Source: Agapetus fuscipes
Taxonomy: Eukaryota; Arthropoda; Insecta; Trichoptera; Glossosomatidae
DNA length: 64,000 nucleotides
Direction of reading: 5' to 3'
Assembly: GCA_951799405.1 (NCBI GenBank)
Contig: OX637350.1
Location: 6,371,852-6,435,851, forward strand
In this document: piece by piece, positions 11,213 through 22,074 of the stretch
How the letters are laid out: each line of letters begins with the position of its first letter
Numbering within the stretch: position 1 is the stretch's first letter
Position numbers and translations under genes: made by a program
The notes under the pieces: generated by a model
What the model was told of the DNA's origin: nothing
Seen by the model: only the letters and a program-made list of their open reading frames with translations
The model's database searches: none

Positions 11213-12239
11213 ATGTCACGTCATGTTATTCAAAAATGAAATTAGAAATAAGAAAATAAGCATTCAGACACTAAAAAAAATAAGTCTACAAAGCATTTTC
11301 ATTTATTAGAAATCTTTATTGATAATATTCTAATCATATAGCAAATATAAGGTGAATCTTAATTGGAAAAAAATTGAAATGACAAAATGATCAAGCGAGA
11401 AGATTTTTCTGAAAATCTTTCAGTTAAAGAAAGTCCTGGTTTTAAATACGTAGCTACATTTTTATTTCTTCATTCAGCTTTCCAACTTTGCGTAGATCCT
11501 TTATAGAGAGCTGTATCTATATCCTACTTTTGTTCATCAACCTTTTGCTTGCAATGTAGTTTTACGAGTATGTCACGCCAGCCACATTCGCTGCGGGAGT
11601 GGTTCTGAATAAGGCACCTAGCATAGCCGGGCAGACTACAGTCACTAGACATGCAAATTTCCAAGCATAAGAAACTTAATAAAATCCATGCATTGCGAGC
11701 CATGCCTTTTATACGGTTTCACTTGATTCTACTTTAACCGCTAGACTTAAAACTCAAACTAACTTTGTTCTAAATAAAAAAGTTGCCCCGCGGCAGGGCC
11801 GTCGTGAGGTGTGCTCGCGAAATGAACTCGCTGAGAGGACGAAACTTTGCAACGATTTTTTAAAACATTTTGCAGACACTCACAGCGACAATTTCTTTAA
11901 TATAATAAAAGTTACGACCGCAGCGAGTTTTTTTTTTCAAATTAAATCGTACAATTCTGGAATACAATTTATTTGGATTGCTACAAAGAAAATCCTGGAT
12001 TCAGATGCATTTAAATGGATCAAAAGTTTTCTGAAAATTTAAGTTCTCAAAATATCAGGTGTTGATATACTTCAAGGAATGATTGTATTAGAGCAGGTGA
12101 GACGCTTACATCATTTAAAGTATTGTTCTGCAAAAGTAAACATCGTTTTTCTGCAAATCATTAATTCTTCCATAATTCTAAGGAGTCTTGTATATTTTAT
12201 AGTAATTACAAATGTTCTTGAAATCAAAGATGTGGACGA
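11213..12239. other. No gene seen
   Basis: AT-rich. The plus frame at 11809-12042 has no recognisable domain. Nothing here matches other loci in the window. Confidence 0.5.
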
Positions 12240-12470
12240 AACTCTGTAACTCTGCCATCATTCCACTAGGGGTGGCTAGAGCTTTTGCGGAAATGCGTCC
12301 ATTTATTCCTTTCCTTACATATCTCTTTCAATTCATTCATATCCATCACCTTTTTGATTCATTTTCTTCTTTTACAATCACTCTGTATACTCCACTATTT
12401 CACAATCTCCTCAATCTGATCACTCTATAGTTTTCCTAGTCTTCACCTTTTTGTTTATTCACACCTCCTC
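12240..12470 (-). pseudogene. Degenerate LINE C-terminal end (MKEVCKDRKKW type)
   Basis: Read on the minus strand with frame repairs, it gives a DQIEEIVK segment, a stop, then KKVMDMNELKEICKERNKW. This matches DQISEIANEW...KKVMTLEEMKEVCKDRKKW of the open copy at 38931-39605. It belongs to a diverged sister family whose other copies lie at 18705-18935 and 57648-57815, and all three share a GGGTGGC/GGATGGC-like block just 3' of the frame. Confidence 0.75.
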
Positions 12471-13107
12471 TGTATTTATACATTATCATTCTATCATCAT
12501 TCATTCTTTCTATAAACCCAAACCATCTCATCACATTGTTGGACGAGTATTTAACAAAAAAAAAGTACTAAATGCCAGTAGTATTTAAATTTATATTTTT
12601 TCTTATACAAATGCTTCTGATTCTCTAGACTACTTAACTATAAAAACATTGAGCTCATCACCCGAACAATATTTACTTTTCAAATGCTTTTCATATTTAT
12701 CTTACAGCGCAAAATGCGTCTCACCCAGCCGCTTCCATCTAACAATATTTAAACTGGCTATCAAAAGAAAAACAACCCCGCTCTATGGGGTGCAACATCC
12801 AAGAATCGACACGTTTGATGCCCATGGAAAAGTAATGCCTTCCCGGAAGAGCAAAGGTTGTATCAATACTATATTATTATTATTTTGTTGCGCTGAGACC
12901 TTGTTCAAGTGATATGTAGGTATCAAGGCTTGTAATATAATAAAATCCCGTTTTCTGACCTATACAAAATTGTTTAGAAAAATATGTATAATTCTATTTC
13001 TGTTTCGTAGAAAGGTGCCAGTAACCGAATATGTTCCTTTGCAGATTAAATTGAAGCATATTTAAAATAATCTTAGCATGACGAGTGAAATCCGAAAGAG
13101 TTTGTGA
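12471..13107. other. No gene seen
   Basis: The plus frame 12649-12912 is ordinary in composition and has no recognised motif. Confidence 0.45.
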
Positions 13108-13322
13108 TCGTCCAGTCGATGGCTTAGTAAATAGAGCGTGTGTTTAATGATAGCAGTTGAGAGTTCAACTTCTAGCAATTGAGCCCTCAGAAGAAATGAG
13201 AATCTGCCACAGGGCACTTCCACTTAAATTGAAGTGGTTGGCGTAAGGACAACACCCTTACCTAGGAACAAAACAGGTTCCACTTGATACAAGTGACTTC
13301 TTTGGGAACTATGTTACAAGAT
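13108..13322 (+). mobile_element. tRNA-derived SINE, family 1, degenerate copy
   Basis: Head CAGTCGATGGCTTAGTAAATAG (A box region), then AGAAATGAGAATCTGCC, CTTCCACTTAAATTGAAGTG, GGCGTAAGG, and a tail with CAGGTTCCACTTG. It is clearly related to 14818-15092 but more diverged. Confidence 0.75.
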
Positions 13323-13589
13323 ATTACACAAAAATTTAGGTGAGTTGCGTTGTGTAATACTGAACCTCAAATTCGTAGAGATAATAATATGAAGTTTTTT
13401 TTACGTAGAGAAACCTTGAAAATAAATGCAAATTATTAAGAAAATCAAGTGATATAATTGATCAAAGGAAAAAAAATGATGAAATACCTATCGTTCAAAA
13501 TTTTCTTCTACTTTCTTTTGAGGTGCTACGACACATTTTAAAGACCGAATGGGTTTTCAGTGCGTCAGCGGTATTGCGAGGGAATTCTT

Positions 13590-13812
13590 AAGGAGGACTC
13601 GTTCAAATATTTGCGGTCCCCAGCGCGCCACCCCCGGGCCGGATATGTGGTGGCAATAACAGACATGCGTATGACATACAACTTATCATTTCCTTAATTC
13701 GCGGCTCCCGGCAGCGGCCGCGCGCGCAAAAACCATCCATTTGTGTGCCGAGGGGCGGGGTGAGCTATGGACGCGTCACCAACAGCCGAGAGAGGAGGGC
13801 GGTTGTGTTTTC
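13590..13812. other. GC- and CpG-rich island
   Basis: A local switch from AT-rich DNA to sequence with many CG dinucleotides (for example CGCGGCTCCCGGCAGCGGCC at about 13700-13720). Such islands can mark a promoter or a conserved non-coding element in insects, but no TATA box, initiator, exon or splice site identifies a gene here. Confidence 0.3.
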
Positions 13813-14084
13813 TAATATATCCCATGTAGTCGGGGATACTTAGCTGGGTGCCTGCTCACTTCAAGGGCTTTGTTTTGTGTAGGTACAGAGGAGAGATTGA
13901 TTTTTGAAAGTTTGTAGGTAAGAAAAACTAGGTTTTGAGTTTATATAACACCTTCAATGTCTTAAAAAAGTAAAAAGATATTCATTTAAAAATAAAATGT
14001 GTAAATCATAACATCATTATTTTGAATTAATTTGTAAAGAAATAAAAAACAACACCGGTCAATTTATGGCTGCGAAGAAACAGG

Positions 14085-14225
14085 TGTATACATATATTTT
14101 TAATGTATTTTTAGTGTTGATCTGTTAACACAGTGAAAGTCCATTTTTTTAAATATTTAAAAAATTTAAATGGTAAAACATGGTTTTAATTCACTTTTTT
14201 CATTTTGTTTTTACTCGAACATTTT
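14085..14225 (+). repeat. Dispersed repeat C (GATCTGTTAACACAGTG)
   Basis: TTTTTAGTGTTGATCTGTTAACACAGTGAAAGTCC, then a T run, a TTTAAAAAATT block and AAATGGTAAAACATGGTTTT. It is closely matched at 46050-46145, with a divergent copy at about 8195-8290. The short internal palindrome GTTGATCTGTTAAC may be part of a terminal structure. Confidence 0.7.
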
Positions 14226-14817
14226 CGCCTAATGAGGCATCTTCAGGAGCAGAATGGTTACAAATATATTTTTATAATCTAAGTAATCTGATCTAAGATA
14301 AACATAAAATAGCACTAAAACATAGCCCCATAATTCAACCGAAGGTATTTCAGACGCAGGTACCAAGCTATATTCTTCAATACGCCACCAGAAAAGTGCA
14401 AAATCAAGCATGCTGATAATCAGGAGACTATCAATCACCATTTGAGCCGCCTCCAGAGATCTTGTTTGCCGGTGCAACTAGGTGCAATGGCGGATGCAAG
14501 TTTTCCGAATGACGTCGCATGCACTATGCAAGAGGCTGAATGCTATCTCGCCTCATCCACACCCCAGGCGATCACTCCAGAGAGGCAAGCTACGAGCTCT
14601 GCCTTTGTGCGGGCTTGATTCTGTGAAAGGATCCTTGTTCTCTAAAAAACAATAGATGAGTAAAAAAATATTTGAAATATGTTGAGTTAAGACATTGAAC
14701 AACCTTTTGATTCTTTCTTCGTTAATATTTTTTCTACGTTAAAGACCTATTGACAAATGTACATATGTTTCATGTTCAAATGCTGTCGCATATTGCAATT
14801 TGAATTTGAATCGTGAC
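14226..14817. other. No gene seen
   Basis: Moderately GC-rich around 14460-14640, but no frame or repeat there is recognisable. Confidence 0.5.
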
Positions 14818-15092
14818 GCTCCGGTCGATAGCTCAGTTGCTAGAGATCGGGTTTAAATCCCACCGAGGGTGTTAGAAATGATTTCTCGTTTCGGTGTTTA
14901 TTTCAAACCCAAAATAAAATAATACCGGCAATGCTGACTCAGCCTTCACAAGAAATGACAACTGAAGTGGATCGCGTAAGGCCGGCCCCCTTGCATGTAA
15001 AAATAAATGGGTTTCACTCGCTTCGTTCGACTCCTTCGGAGAAAACGCGGCAATAAGTTAAACTATATGTGTAGCTTAGTAGCCTTAGCGCT
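14818..15092 (+). mobile_element. tRNA-derived SINE, family 1, nearly full length
   Basis: CCGGTCGATAGCTCAGTTGCTAGAG (pol III A box) and, after a deletion in the anticodon region, GGGTTTAAATCCCACC (B box). The family body follows: GATTTCTCGTTTCGGTGTTT, ATTTCAAACCCAAAATAAA, ACTCAGCCTTCACAAGAAAT, GGCGTAAGGCC, AAAAATAAATGGGTTTCACT, AACGCGGCAATAAGTTA and TATGTGTAGCTTAGT. The conserved body downstream of a tRNA head identifies a SINE rather than a tRNA gene. Confidence 0.9.
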
Positions 15093-15595
15093 AAACAATC
15101 ATAACAAAAATATTTTTGCAATATTGTTTAAATAAAATAACGTAACAAAAAAATCATCAATGTACAAATAAAAAAAAGTTTCATTAAAGTTGTCTAAAAA
15201 ATATTTATTTTTCATAAACTGTCGTTGAATTTTCACAAATTCTTGATAACTGAGCTGTGTTAGAATAAAATTACATTAAAAACCAAGCAAAAAATACATG
15301 ATTGGGAGTAAAATCGGTTGGAAATCTGTCGTGAGGTTGTTTGCCGTTGTACGTAGCCACCTCGCCCCCGCGTGACTGCGACCTCGCCGACAATGCAAGC
15401 GGCAGCTAAATTGAAACAAGAAGTGAGACTTGTGCCGACAACAGAATTACATTTTCAAAGTGTTTATAAAGTACTTTCTTGAAAACGTGTTTCCAGTCTT
15501 CTCTCCGCGGGAGATCGAGTCTCTCTCTCTCTTCTGCGTCCGGGATGGACTCTTCGAAACAACCCTCGGCTATATGGGCTGTGTACCCTTTGGAT
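15093..15595. other. No gene seen
   Basis: Includes a small CT-repeat (about 15517-15532). No other structure is supported. Confidence 0.5.
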
Positions 15596-16354
15596 CAGAG
15601 GTTTCCAAAGTCTTTTTACCACGAAGATCACTAAGCGAGTATTTTTTTCTTTGGATTCACAAACCACCATTTTCCTTTTTTTGTACAAAAATGAAATTTT
15701 TCAGGAAATCATAACTTTTTAATAGGTTTATTGTCTCAAACTTAGAACTACATATCACCTGCCAGGTTATTTTTAATTAACCGTCTAGAAATTTGGTTCT
15801 AGCAATAATCTCAACATACGCTATTTTCTATTTAATTAAGTAATATCGAAGAATTCGTCTTTACCACAGAGTTGTTAGTCGAACCATGAGTCTCAGCAAC
15901 TACAAGAATGACGTACCTAATATAAACAATATTAAGCATTTGTGTTTTAGATAGATTTCAATAGCGTCGCTCCAGTAAAATATTTTTATTTGTTCTTCTT
16001 TATATTTGAAGTACATGAAAAATAAGCTTTTATGTTTTTTGAACTTGTATAAAATCTTGATTTAAGTTTTTGTTTCTATTTACACATAACACAATTTAAT
16101 GCTGTGCTGTGTGCAAAACACCTAGTGCCTGACCGAGCAGCACAAACATCAGTTAAATTAATTACAAATTGGACTTCAAAGTCATACAATTTTTATAGTA
16201 TTTTTAGAGATTTGTGATACTGTAACTGGTAAATTGAGATTTCCTAGACCCTTATCTAGGTACATCCCAAGGATAACCATTTTTTGAATTTACACGTTAA
16301 AGACTAGAAGCGTGTCAAAATTGAACCCTATTTATACAACTTTAGAAACCTCTG
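15596..16354. mobile_element. Non-autonomous hAT-type DNA transposon with 8 bp target duplication
   Basis: The left terminus CAGAGGTTTCCAAAGT (15596-15611) and the inverted right terminus (16339-16354, reverse complement CAGAGGTTTCTAAAGT) differ at one base. The flanks are CTTTGGAT (15588-15595) and CTTTGAAT (16355-16362), 7 of 8 identical. CAGAGG-type ends plus an 8 bp duplication is the hAT signature. The 759 bp interior has no transposase frame, so it would have depended on an enzyme encoded elsewhere. Confidence 0.8.
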
Positions 16355-16362
16355 CTTTGAAT

Positions 16363-17061
16363 GGACAAAAGAGAAGTTATTGTCATGCCTGAGAGGGTCA
16401 ATTAGTGTCGCGGCTTTGAAGTGTTTTATTCGCCTTTGGTGAATTAAACAGAAACTGTGACAACTTTTCTTGAAGCGAAAAATATCAGCCTCGGGTAAAT
16501 AAATACATAAAATATCGCCAACGAGCCGACTTGTTCAACAAGTAATCTATCATGTAAATTCAAATTGACAAACTTGAAATTATTGAAAAATATTTTTTAC
16601 TTCAAAGGCGGTCAAAGAAGATTTATAATAATGTTATTAATCCTTTAGATAGGATATGTAAAACTTTTAATTTACCTAACAGTCTGTTTTTTTCTTCAAA
16701 CTAATAGAACAGGAGTTATAGTTTTTATTATTGATAAAAAAGAGGATCGTTAACTTTTTAGAATACATACTTTATCATGCATTAAAATATCAAAAATGTC
16801 GTGCTCCCGTTTAAAAATAATATCCTGTTGATGAAACTTAGGATGTGGTTTATAATTATCTCAATATCGTTCTTTCAGGTGAAATTATAAAAGTGGAAAA
16901 CTTTCATTGAGATCCCCATTTTTTCTGAGGAGACACAAGAAAGAGAATTAAAGTTTACTTGGTATCACAAAGTGTGTTTTTTAGTTTGTTCTGAGTTAAG
17001 TAAATTCATCTTCTCTCCAAATCGGTTATAAACTAATCAGAGTTACTCTATAAAGCATCCA
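16363..17061. other. No gene seen
   Basis: AT-rich DNA without recognisable frames or repeats. Confidence 0.5.
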
Positions 17062-17064
17062 TTA

Positions 17065-17483
17065 GGCCCGGTATTTTGAAGTATCGTAAAGTTAACTAAA
17101 ATGCAATTTTAGTTAAATCATCATAATATTTCACTCACCGAATTTCGGCAGTAAATATTTAGTAACTTTAACTTTCGATTTTCAAGATGGCGGCGCTTCA
17201 CTGACAGCAGCTGTCCTTTTTTAATGTAAGGATACATCAAAACTGTTGCAAACTGAACATTTTTTGTCTCGTTTTCTAGCTTAATGAAGGTAAGGGATAT
17301 GATTTTTATGAATAGTTGTTTGTTTTAAAGCTTTTTAATGGCATTTTAATTATTTCCAAGATTTGAGGGCGGGGCTTCATACTTCGGCAATGTTCGGTTT
17401 TAGTTAACTCGAGATTGAGTATTTTGAATAAAAGTTCAAGTAATAGTTAACTAAAATATTACTACAGTTCAATATACCGGGCC
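17065..17483. mobile_element. MITE with GGCCCGGTATTTTGAA ends and TTA target duplication
   Basis: The left end GGCCCGGTATTTTGAAGT (17065-17082) is matched by the inverted right end GGCCCGGTATATTGAACT. TTA flanks both sides (17062-17064 and 17484-17486). A 3 bp TWA duplication and G/C-rich starts fit the PIF/Harbinger-like group. Inside, AGTTAACTAAAAT occurs near both ends in inverted orientation, forming subterminal repeats. No coding frame is present. Length is 419 bp. Confidence 0.8.
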
Positions 17484-17486
17484 TTA

Positions 17487-18073
17487 GTAATTGTTTCTGG
17501 AAATGAAGCAATAAAAATCATGGCAATCAAATGAACGATCGTTTAGATTCCAAATTGCAATGAGGTTCTCATTACTTGCGTTGCATTCAAACGCATCCTC
17601 GACAAGAGGGCATGAATATGGTTACACCGACGTTTATTCGCAGTTTAAGTGCCGTAGTATACGATTTGACGGCTCTTCAATCAAAACTCGGGTCGGAAAT
17701 ATAAATGCGGCCGGGTTGACAGGCCATTATAGACTGACGGGAGTTTGCCGGCGTAGAGCGACGATACTAACGTGCTACGCCACGATTGTGCTACGAAGCC
17801 ACTTATATCTTAGTACTAGGGTCTACGGTAATATGTTATACTCATCATTGTTTATATTGTAATGCTTTTAAACAACGCGTAATTAAAGAAAAAATATTTT
17901 TTATAACGTTTAGTTTAATGACAGATTTTGACGACTTACTTAATATTTTTAATTGATGATAACACATAAAAAAAATACATTTCAACAAAAAGTACTTTTT
18001 TCTAGATTTGTTAAATTGCTTACAAACTTTGAGTGTTTATTTTGCTATACTAACAGAAATATTTCTAGTCTAA
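17487..18073. other. No gene seen; CTACG-rich patch
   Basis: 17740-17800 contains CGTGCTACGCCACG and GCTACGAAGCC words like those at 7625-7655 and 45880-45910. The plus frame 17560-17862 has no named motif. Confidence 0.45.
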
Positions 18074-18262
18074 TGATATCTATAATCTATAATCTAAGTT
18101 GTAAAGATCCATTAATATTCAAAACTCATATCAAATGAATGCCTACAAAACTCAAATGAACATAAACACTGCAACTTTTGCCGACCTTCCTTGAAACAGG
18201 GATGGCATTGACAAAGATAATATTTTTTTACAGTATGGTCAGCCTCATATAAGTCAAGTGAT
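18074..18262 (-). repeat. Tail-family copy, minus strand
   Basis: The reverse complement ends in TTAGATTATAGATTATAGAT and begins near CACTTGACTTATATGAGGCTG, just inside the common family start. The GCGCGAA portion is deleted. Confidence 0.85.
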
Positions 18263-18704
18263 ATATGTTTTTTACATGTCTTATATACTGATGGGATTAT
18301 TAACTAGATGCAGCATACAATGAGGGGACCAGAAGGATTTCCTATGAGTATAAACATTAGATATCTGATATTTTACTGATCACACAACATACTGCAAAAC
18401 ATTGCACGGAAAATAATAGCGTGGAATAATCGTATTACAATATCATCGTGCAGGAAGATGTCATTAAATCCGAACAAATTGTGGATTGGAAGAAATAATG
18501 AGTTGGCTTGATAAGCAATATTGGATTATCCGCCAGGGCAGGTACAGTGCGGTCGGCAGTCATCATCGTACGTAATACCGCCCACAGTTCCTCAGCCGTG
18601 TGATGTGTACTTATGACGTTATGTAGCTAAAAGTCTAGGAACAAAATTCTTGAAACTAGCTTACAAATCCATCATTAAATATTTGCCTTCTTTAATTGTT
18701 ACTC
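18263..18704. other. No gene seen
   Basis: No recognisable frame or repeat. Confidence 0.5.
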
Positions 18705-18935
18705 TGTCATCATTCCGCTAAGGGTGACCAGAGCCTCTACAGATTGCCTCCATTTTTTCCTATCCTTGCATATCTCTTTTCGTTCAATCATATCCATCAC
18801 CTTTTTCGTACATTTCCTTTTTTTACTTTCGCTTTATATATCTCGTTTTTCACAATTTCACAAATCTGATCTAGCCATACATGATCTATTTCTCATTCAT
18901 TGCTTCATCCTTGCTAGCACAATAGCTGAGATTTA
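18705..18935 (-). pseudogene. Degenerate LINE C-terminal end (MKEVCKDRKKW type)
   Basis: The minus-strand reading gives HVWLDQICEIVKNE, then after a frameshift CTKKVMDMIERKEICKDRKKWRQSVEALVTL. The order and residues match KVWMDQISEIANEW...CMKKVMTLEEMKEVCKDRKKW in the open copy at 38931-39605. It is closest to the copy at 12240-12470. Confidence 0.8.
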
Positions 18936-19288
18936 ATCCAGTATTCGTCAATGCTCCCTAAGATTTACTTTACAAATAATGATTTTGTATTCTAGAAGTT
19001 TGAGCCACAAAATCCTGATTTTTTTGCAAATGCTTAAAGGATAAATGTTAAGTTCATAAATATATGAAGTACGAGTAAATAAATATTAGTAAATATGAGA
19101 GAAAAAATATTTCATATTTGAAATTTATACACGTAGCATTTTTAATCTTCATTCTTCATTTTGGTGTTTTTGATTGATAGGTTTATATGAAACTGACCTC
19201 CAATGCTGTAAATTTCGTTTAATTTGGCCAATTTTAGCCCCCTATTTTTAGGAAAAGGTTAATTACTTTTTTATCTGCATTAGTTCCT
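18936..19288. other. No gene seen
   Basis: AT-rich, nothing recognisable. Confidence 0.5.
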
Positions 19289-19540
19289 TGACTTATAGGT
19301 TGGTATGCGGCTGACCACCCATACTGTGAAAAAATGGTTCACTTTTCCAATGTCACCCTTGTCTCAGGGAAGGACGGCAAGAGTTGCAGGGCTTATGTTC
19401 ATTTGAGATGGGTTCTTATAATGTAGGTCCACATGCGGCATGTGTTAGCGCGAAATTATACATGTCTGCTTGTGGGAATGCATTTAGTATAAATCTTAAA
19501 TGGTATATATCCTTGCAGATAGAATAGATTAGATTAGATT
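19289..19540 (+). repeat. Tail-family copy, full 3' unit
   Basis: Starts TTCCTTGACTTATAGG, contains the CCAATGTCACCCTTGTCTCAGGGAAGG block (T for C changes) and GTGTTAGCGCGAAATTAT, and ends in TAGATTAGATTAGATTA. No RT frame precedes it. Confidence 0.9.
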
Positions 19541-20184
19541 ATGCTGGAGCGCAAATTTTCACATCTGTTTGTTAGAGTACACTTGATACAAATTTTAAAT
19601 GTTAACATACAAATATTTAACACTTAGATGATATATATAATATATATTTACTTTCGATAGAATCAAAGTTAATAAATGAAGCAGAAATTTATTTTAACCC
19701 ACTCGCCGTTGAGTTTGATTTTCATGAATCGACTCCCATTCCGGGTAGCTCTGGTAGCTCCCGTGATTTATAACATTCGCTTTGTCTGCCCCCACTGTCA
19801 ATATCTTTCTGTGGAATTGAATATGCTCGTATTTTAATTCTGCGCGGACGGTGAAAAGACAATTAACTGCCGATGAAAAGATACGAGTATAATACACGCG
19901 ACAGTTCCTTTTAATGCAGACACTTTCATTCTTTACTTGAGCACAATTTCCTCTCAGAAATCATTGAAAGACGCAAGTGTTCGCAAAATAGCTGATGTTA
20001 TGCAAAATAATGATCATTTTTTTATTGTTAAAGAACTGACCAGGTGCGGATTTTCGAATTGGGAACCCTATATCTTAGGCTGATTTCCAGCATATTCGTT
20101 ATAAGTTTTTTTGAGAACCAGCCTCAGAAATAGAGTTCTAATCAGGAGATCCGTAGACACACTGGTGTAACCGAAATTGTTCAG
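19541..20184. other. No gene seen
   Basis: The minus frame 19694-19897 has no recognised motif. Confidence 0.5.
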
Positions 20185-20415
20185 TGAATAGCCTGCTTAA
20201 AGTGGCGTTGTGCAAGTCGCAAATTTGCAAGGATCGCAAGCCAGGACCACGACAGGATCGTCCAATGGCAACTCTGGATGTCCAACTGGAGAGTAGAGAG
20301 ATTTAAACTGACGTGGCTGTATGAGGTACGTACTGAGAGGCATGGAGACGATTGGATGAAGTTACGTTCAGGAGTGGAATCGCAAAGGCTGAAGAAGAGG
20401 AAGAAGAAGACAAAG
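20185..20415 (+). pseudogene. Possible LINE 3' remnant ending in a GAA-rich tail
   Basis: A plus-strand reading gives LTWLYEVRTERHGDDWMKLR then a lysine run from (GAAGAA)-type repeats at 20378-20425. A basic tail ending in GAA repeats resembles the end of the LINE at 57430-57640, which has a CTTCTTCTTCTTCTT tail in the opposite orientation. Residue-level support is thin, so this could be an unrelated repeat. Confidence 0.3.
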
Positions 20416-21435
20416 AAGAAGCGAATGATTATTTTAATTATGTTATCTAGAAAATAATAAGTCAATAAAGATAGTGGATAGTAATTGCAATCATAATATC
20501 CATACACAAGTATTAAGTGAGTGATTGCTTTCTACATAAGTATCTTACTAGTATTTATTCATGTGTGTGGAGGACTCAAGTACGTATTGGTGGATTTTTT
20601 TTACTATCTGAAGCGTATACAAGGCGTAGATCACTTGAAGAACGACATATTATATGTTGTATTCTTACAACAACAAAAAGAATACTCAAAATAAAACTCA
20701 ATAACCTGAAAAACTTTATATTTTGAAAAATTCTTTAGTCTTAGTGTACCAGTACTTAGGTCAAATAGATTCTGCTCGAAAGTGTGGTATCTCTTTAATA
20801 TGTAAAAATGGCCAGGTTTTACTATTCATGGAGCTGTGCAACTTCAAAATTTGCAACTTGGACTCGGGATGCTCCCTGTATAGACACAGGCATATTTGTT
20901 TGCGATACGTAAGCCCGCCTGTATAACCTTACAATACCAAAAGCAAACCAAAGTTGGTTAAAGTTTAGACCGTGTTTAATCTCGTGTTACGCACAGCGCC
21001 GGATAACGCGGCAGCTGTATTGACACAGGGGGCCCCCGACCAATTCACACCAGTAATCGACGGAGCAAATACAATACTCTCAATATTGAATTACGTTAGA
21101 GAGTGAATCTAAAAGAAAAATAGTGAAAAATCTAACGAGGGAGCCGGCTCGCTGAGACGCTGAGGGAAATCGGAGCTTTTGTTAACTAAAATGTTGGGAG
21201 GAAATCATGAAACGTGTCAAAATTAATTGAATATAGATAAATTTCAGGTTTGTCGTGATAGGTTGCTTTCCAAAGAAATGTTTGATTTTTTGCAGTTTTA
21301 CGAAACAACTACTATGAGAGATTGTAAAAAAAAAAAAAATATAAATATTAAAAAAATCTTTTAATTTTTCTACTCGTTTTTTTTTGCGGACTGTCAATAG
21401 CTTTGTGAAAAAATAAAACAATGCAATTATTCTAC
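20416..21435. other. No gene seen
   Basis: Short frames only. 20940-21180 is somewhat more GC-rich. It ends at the ATAT target duplication of the transposon starting at 21440. Confidence 0.5.
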
Positions 21436-21691
21436 ATATCGCACCCCCGCAAGAAAAGTGACACAACTCCAAATTCTTCAAATTTCGTTTTATGTGCTCA
21501 TTATATTCCAAATATTATAATCTTCAATCAGGAAAAATGTCACTTGTTGAATATTTAAAATTCTCCCGAGAGACCGCTACTGTCGTTTTGTGCTTTTCCG
21601 TTAATGCCCTCCTTTCAATCAAGAACAGCGACACATTGCAGTTGCGTCTCGACCGCTGACTAGTGAGGTTGTTACGCTGCTTAGGAAAGCT

Positions 21692-21920
21692 GACATATTT
21701 CGAGTTGTGACGTTATTCGTGTTGTACCAAGTTTAAGCTGGATGTTAAAAATAGACATATTTTGGTTCGTGACGTTTTTCGTGTTGTATCCTGTTTGAAA
21801 TTGAAAGCAACTAACAGGCATATTTTGGTTCGTGACGTTTTTCCTGTTGTATCCTGTGTGAATTGAAAGTGACAAATAGACATATTTTGGTTAAGGACAT
21901 TTTTCCTGTTTCATGAAGGT
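21692..21920 (+). repeat. Four-unit tandem array, period about 62 bp, inside the transposon
   Basis: Units start at GACATATTT near 21692, 21754, 21817 and 21879. Each contains TTTGGTT(C)GTGACG, TTTTTC(G/C)TGTTGTATCCTG and AATTGAAAG with small changes. The array lies between the left terminus and the gene, where transposase-binding or promoter repeats are often found. Its function is not shown. Confidence 0.85.
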
Positions 21921-22074
21921 AGGTTTATGTCTGTTTAATTTGTAATATGTCACTTTTCCTGTAATGGCCTAATCTAATTTGCAGTTGTGACGGGATTAGC
22001 GTACATGATAATAATATTAAAATGTTTAATGTAGCAGTGATGGAAAATGACAATCTGTTTTTGTTTCAGATAAA

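Noticed and set aside
14229..14477. 82-codon minus-strand frame with hydrophobic stretches
   Set aside because: Looks membrane-like, but there is no conserved motif and AT-rich DNA often yields such frames.
20181..20507. 108-codon minus-strand frame
   Set aside because: Overlaps a probable LINE tail with GAA repeats, giving a Phe/Leu-rich artefact.
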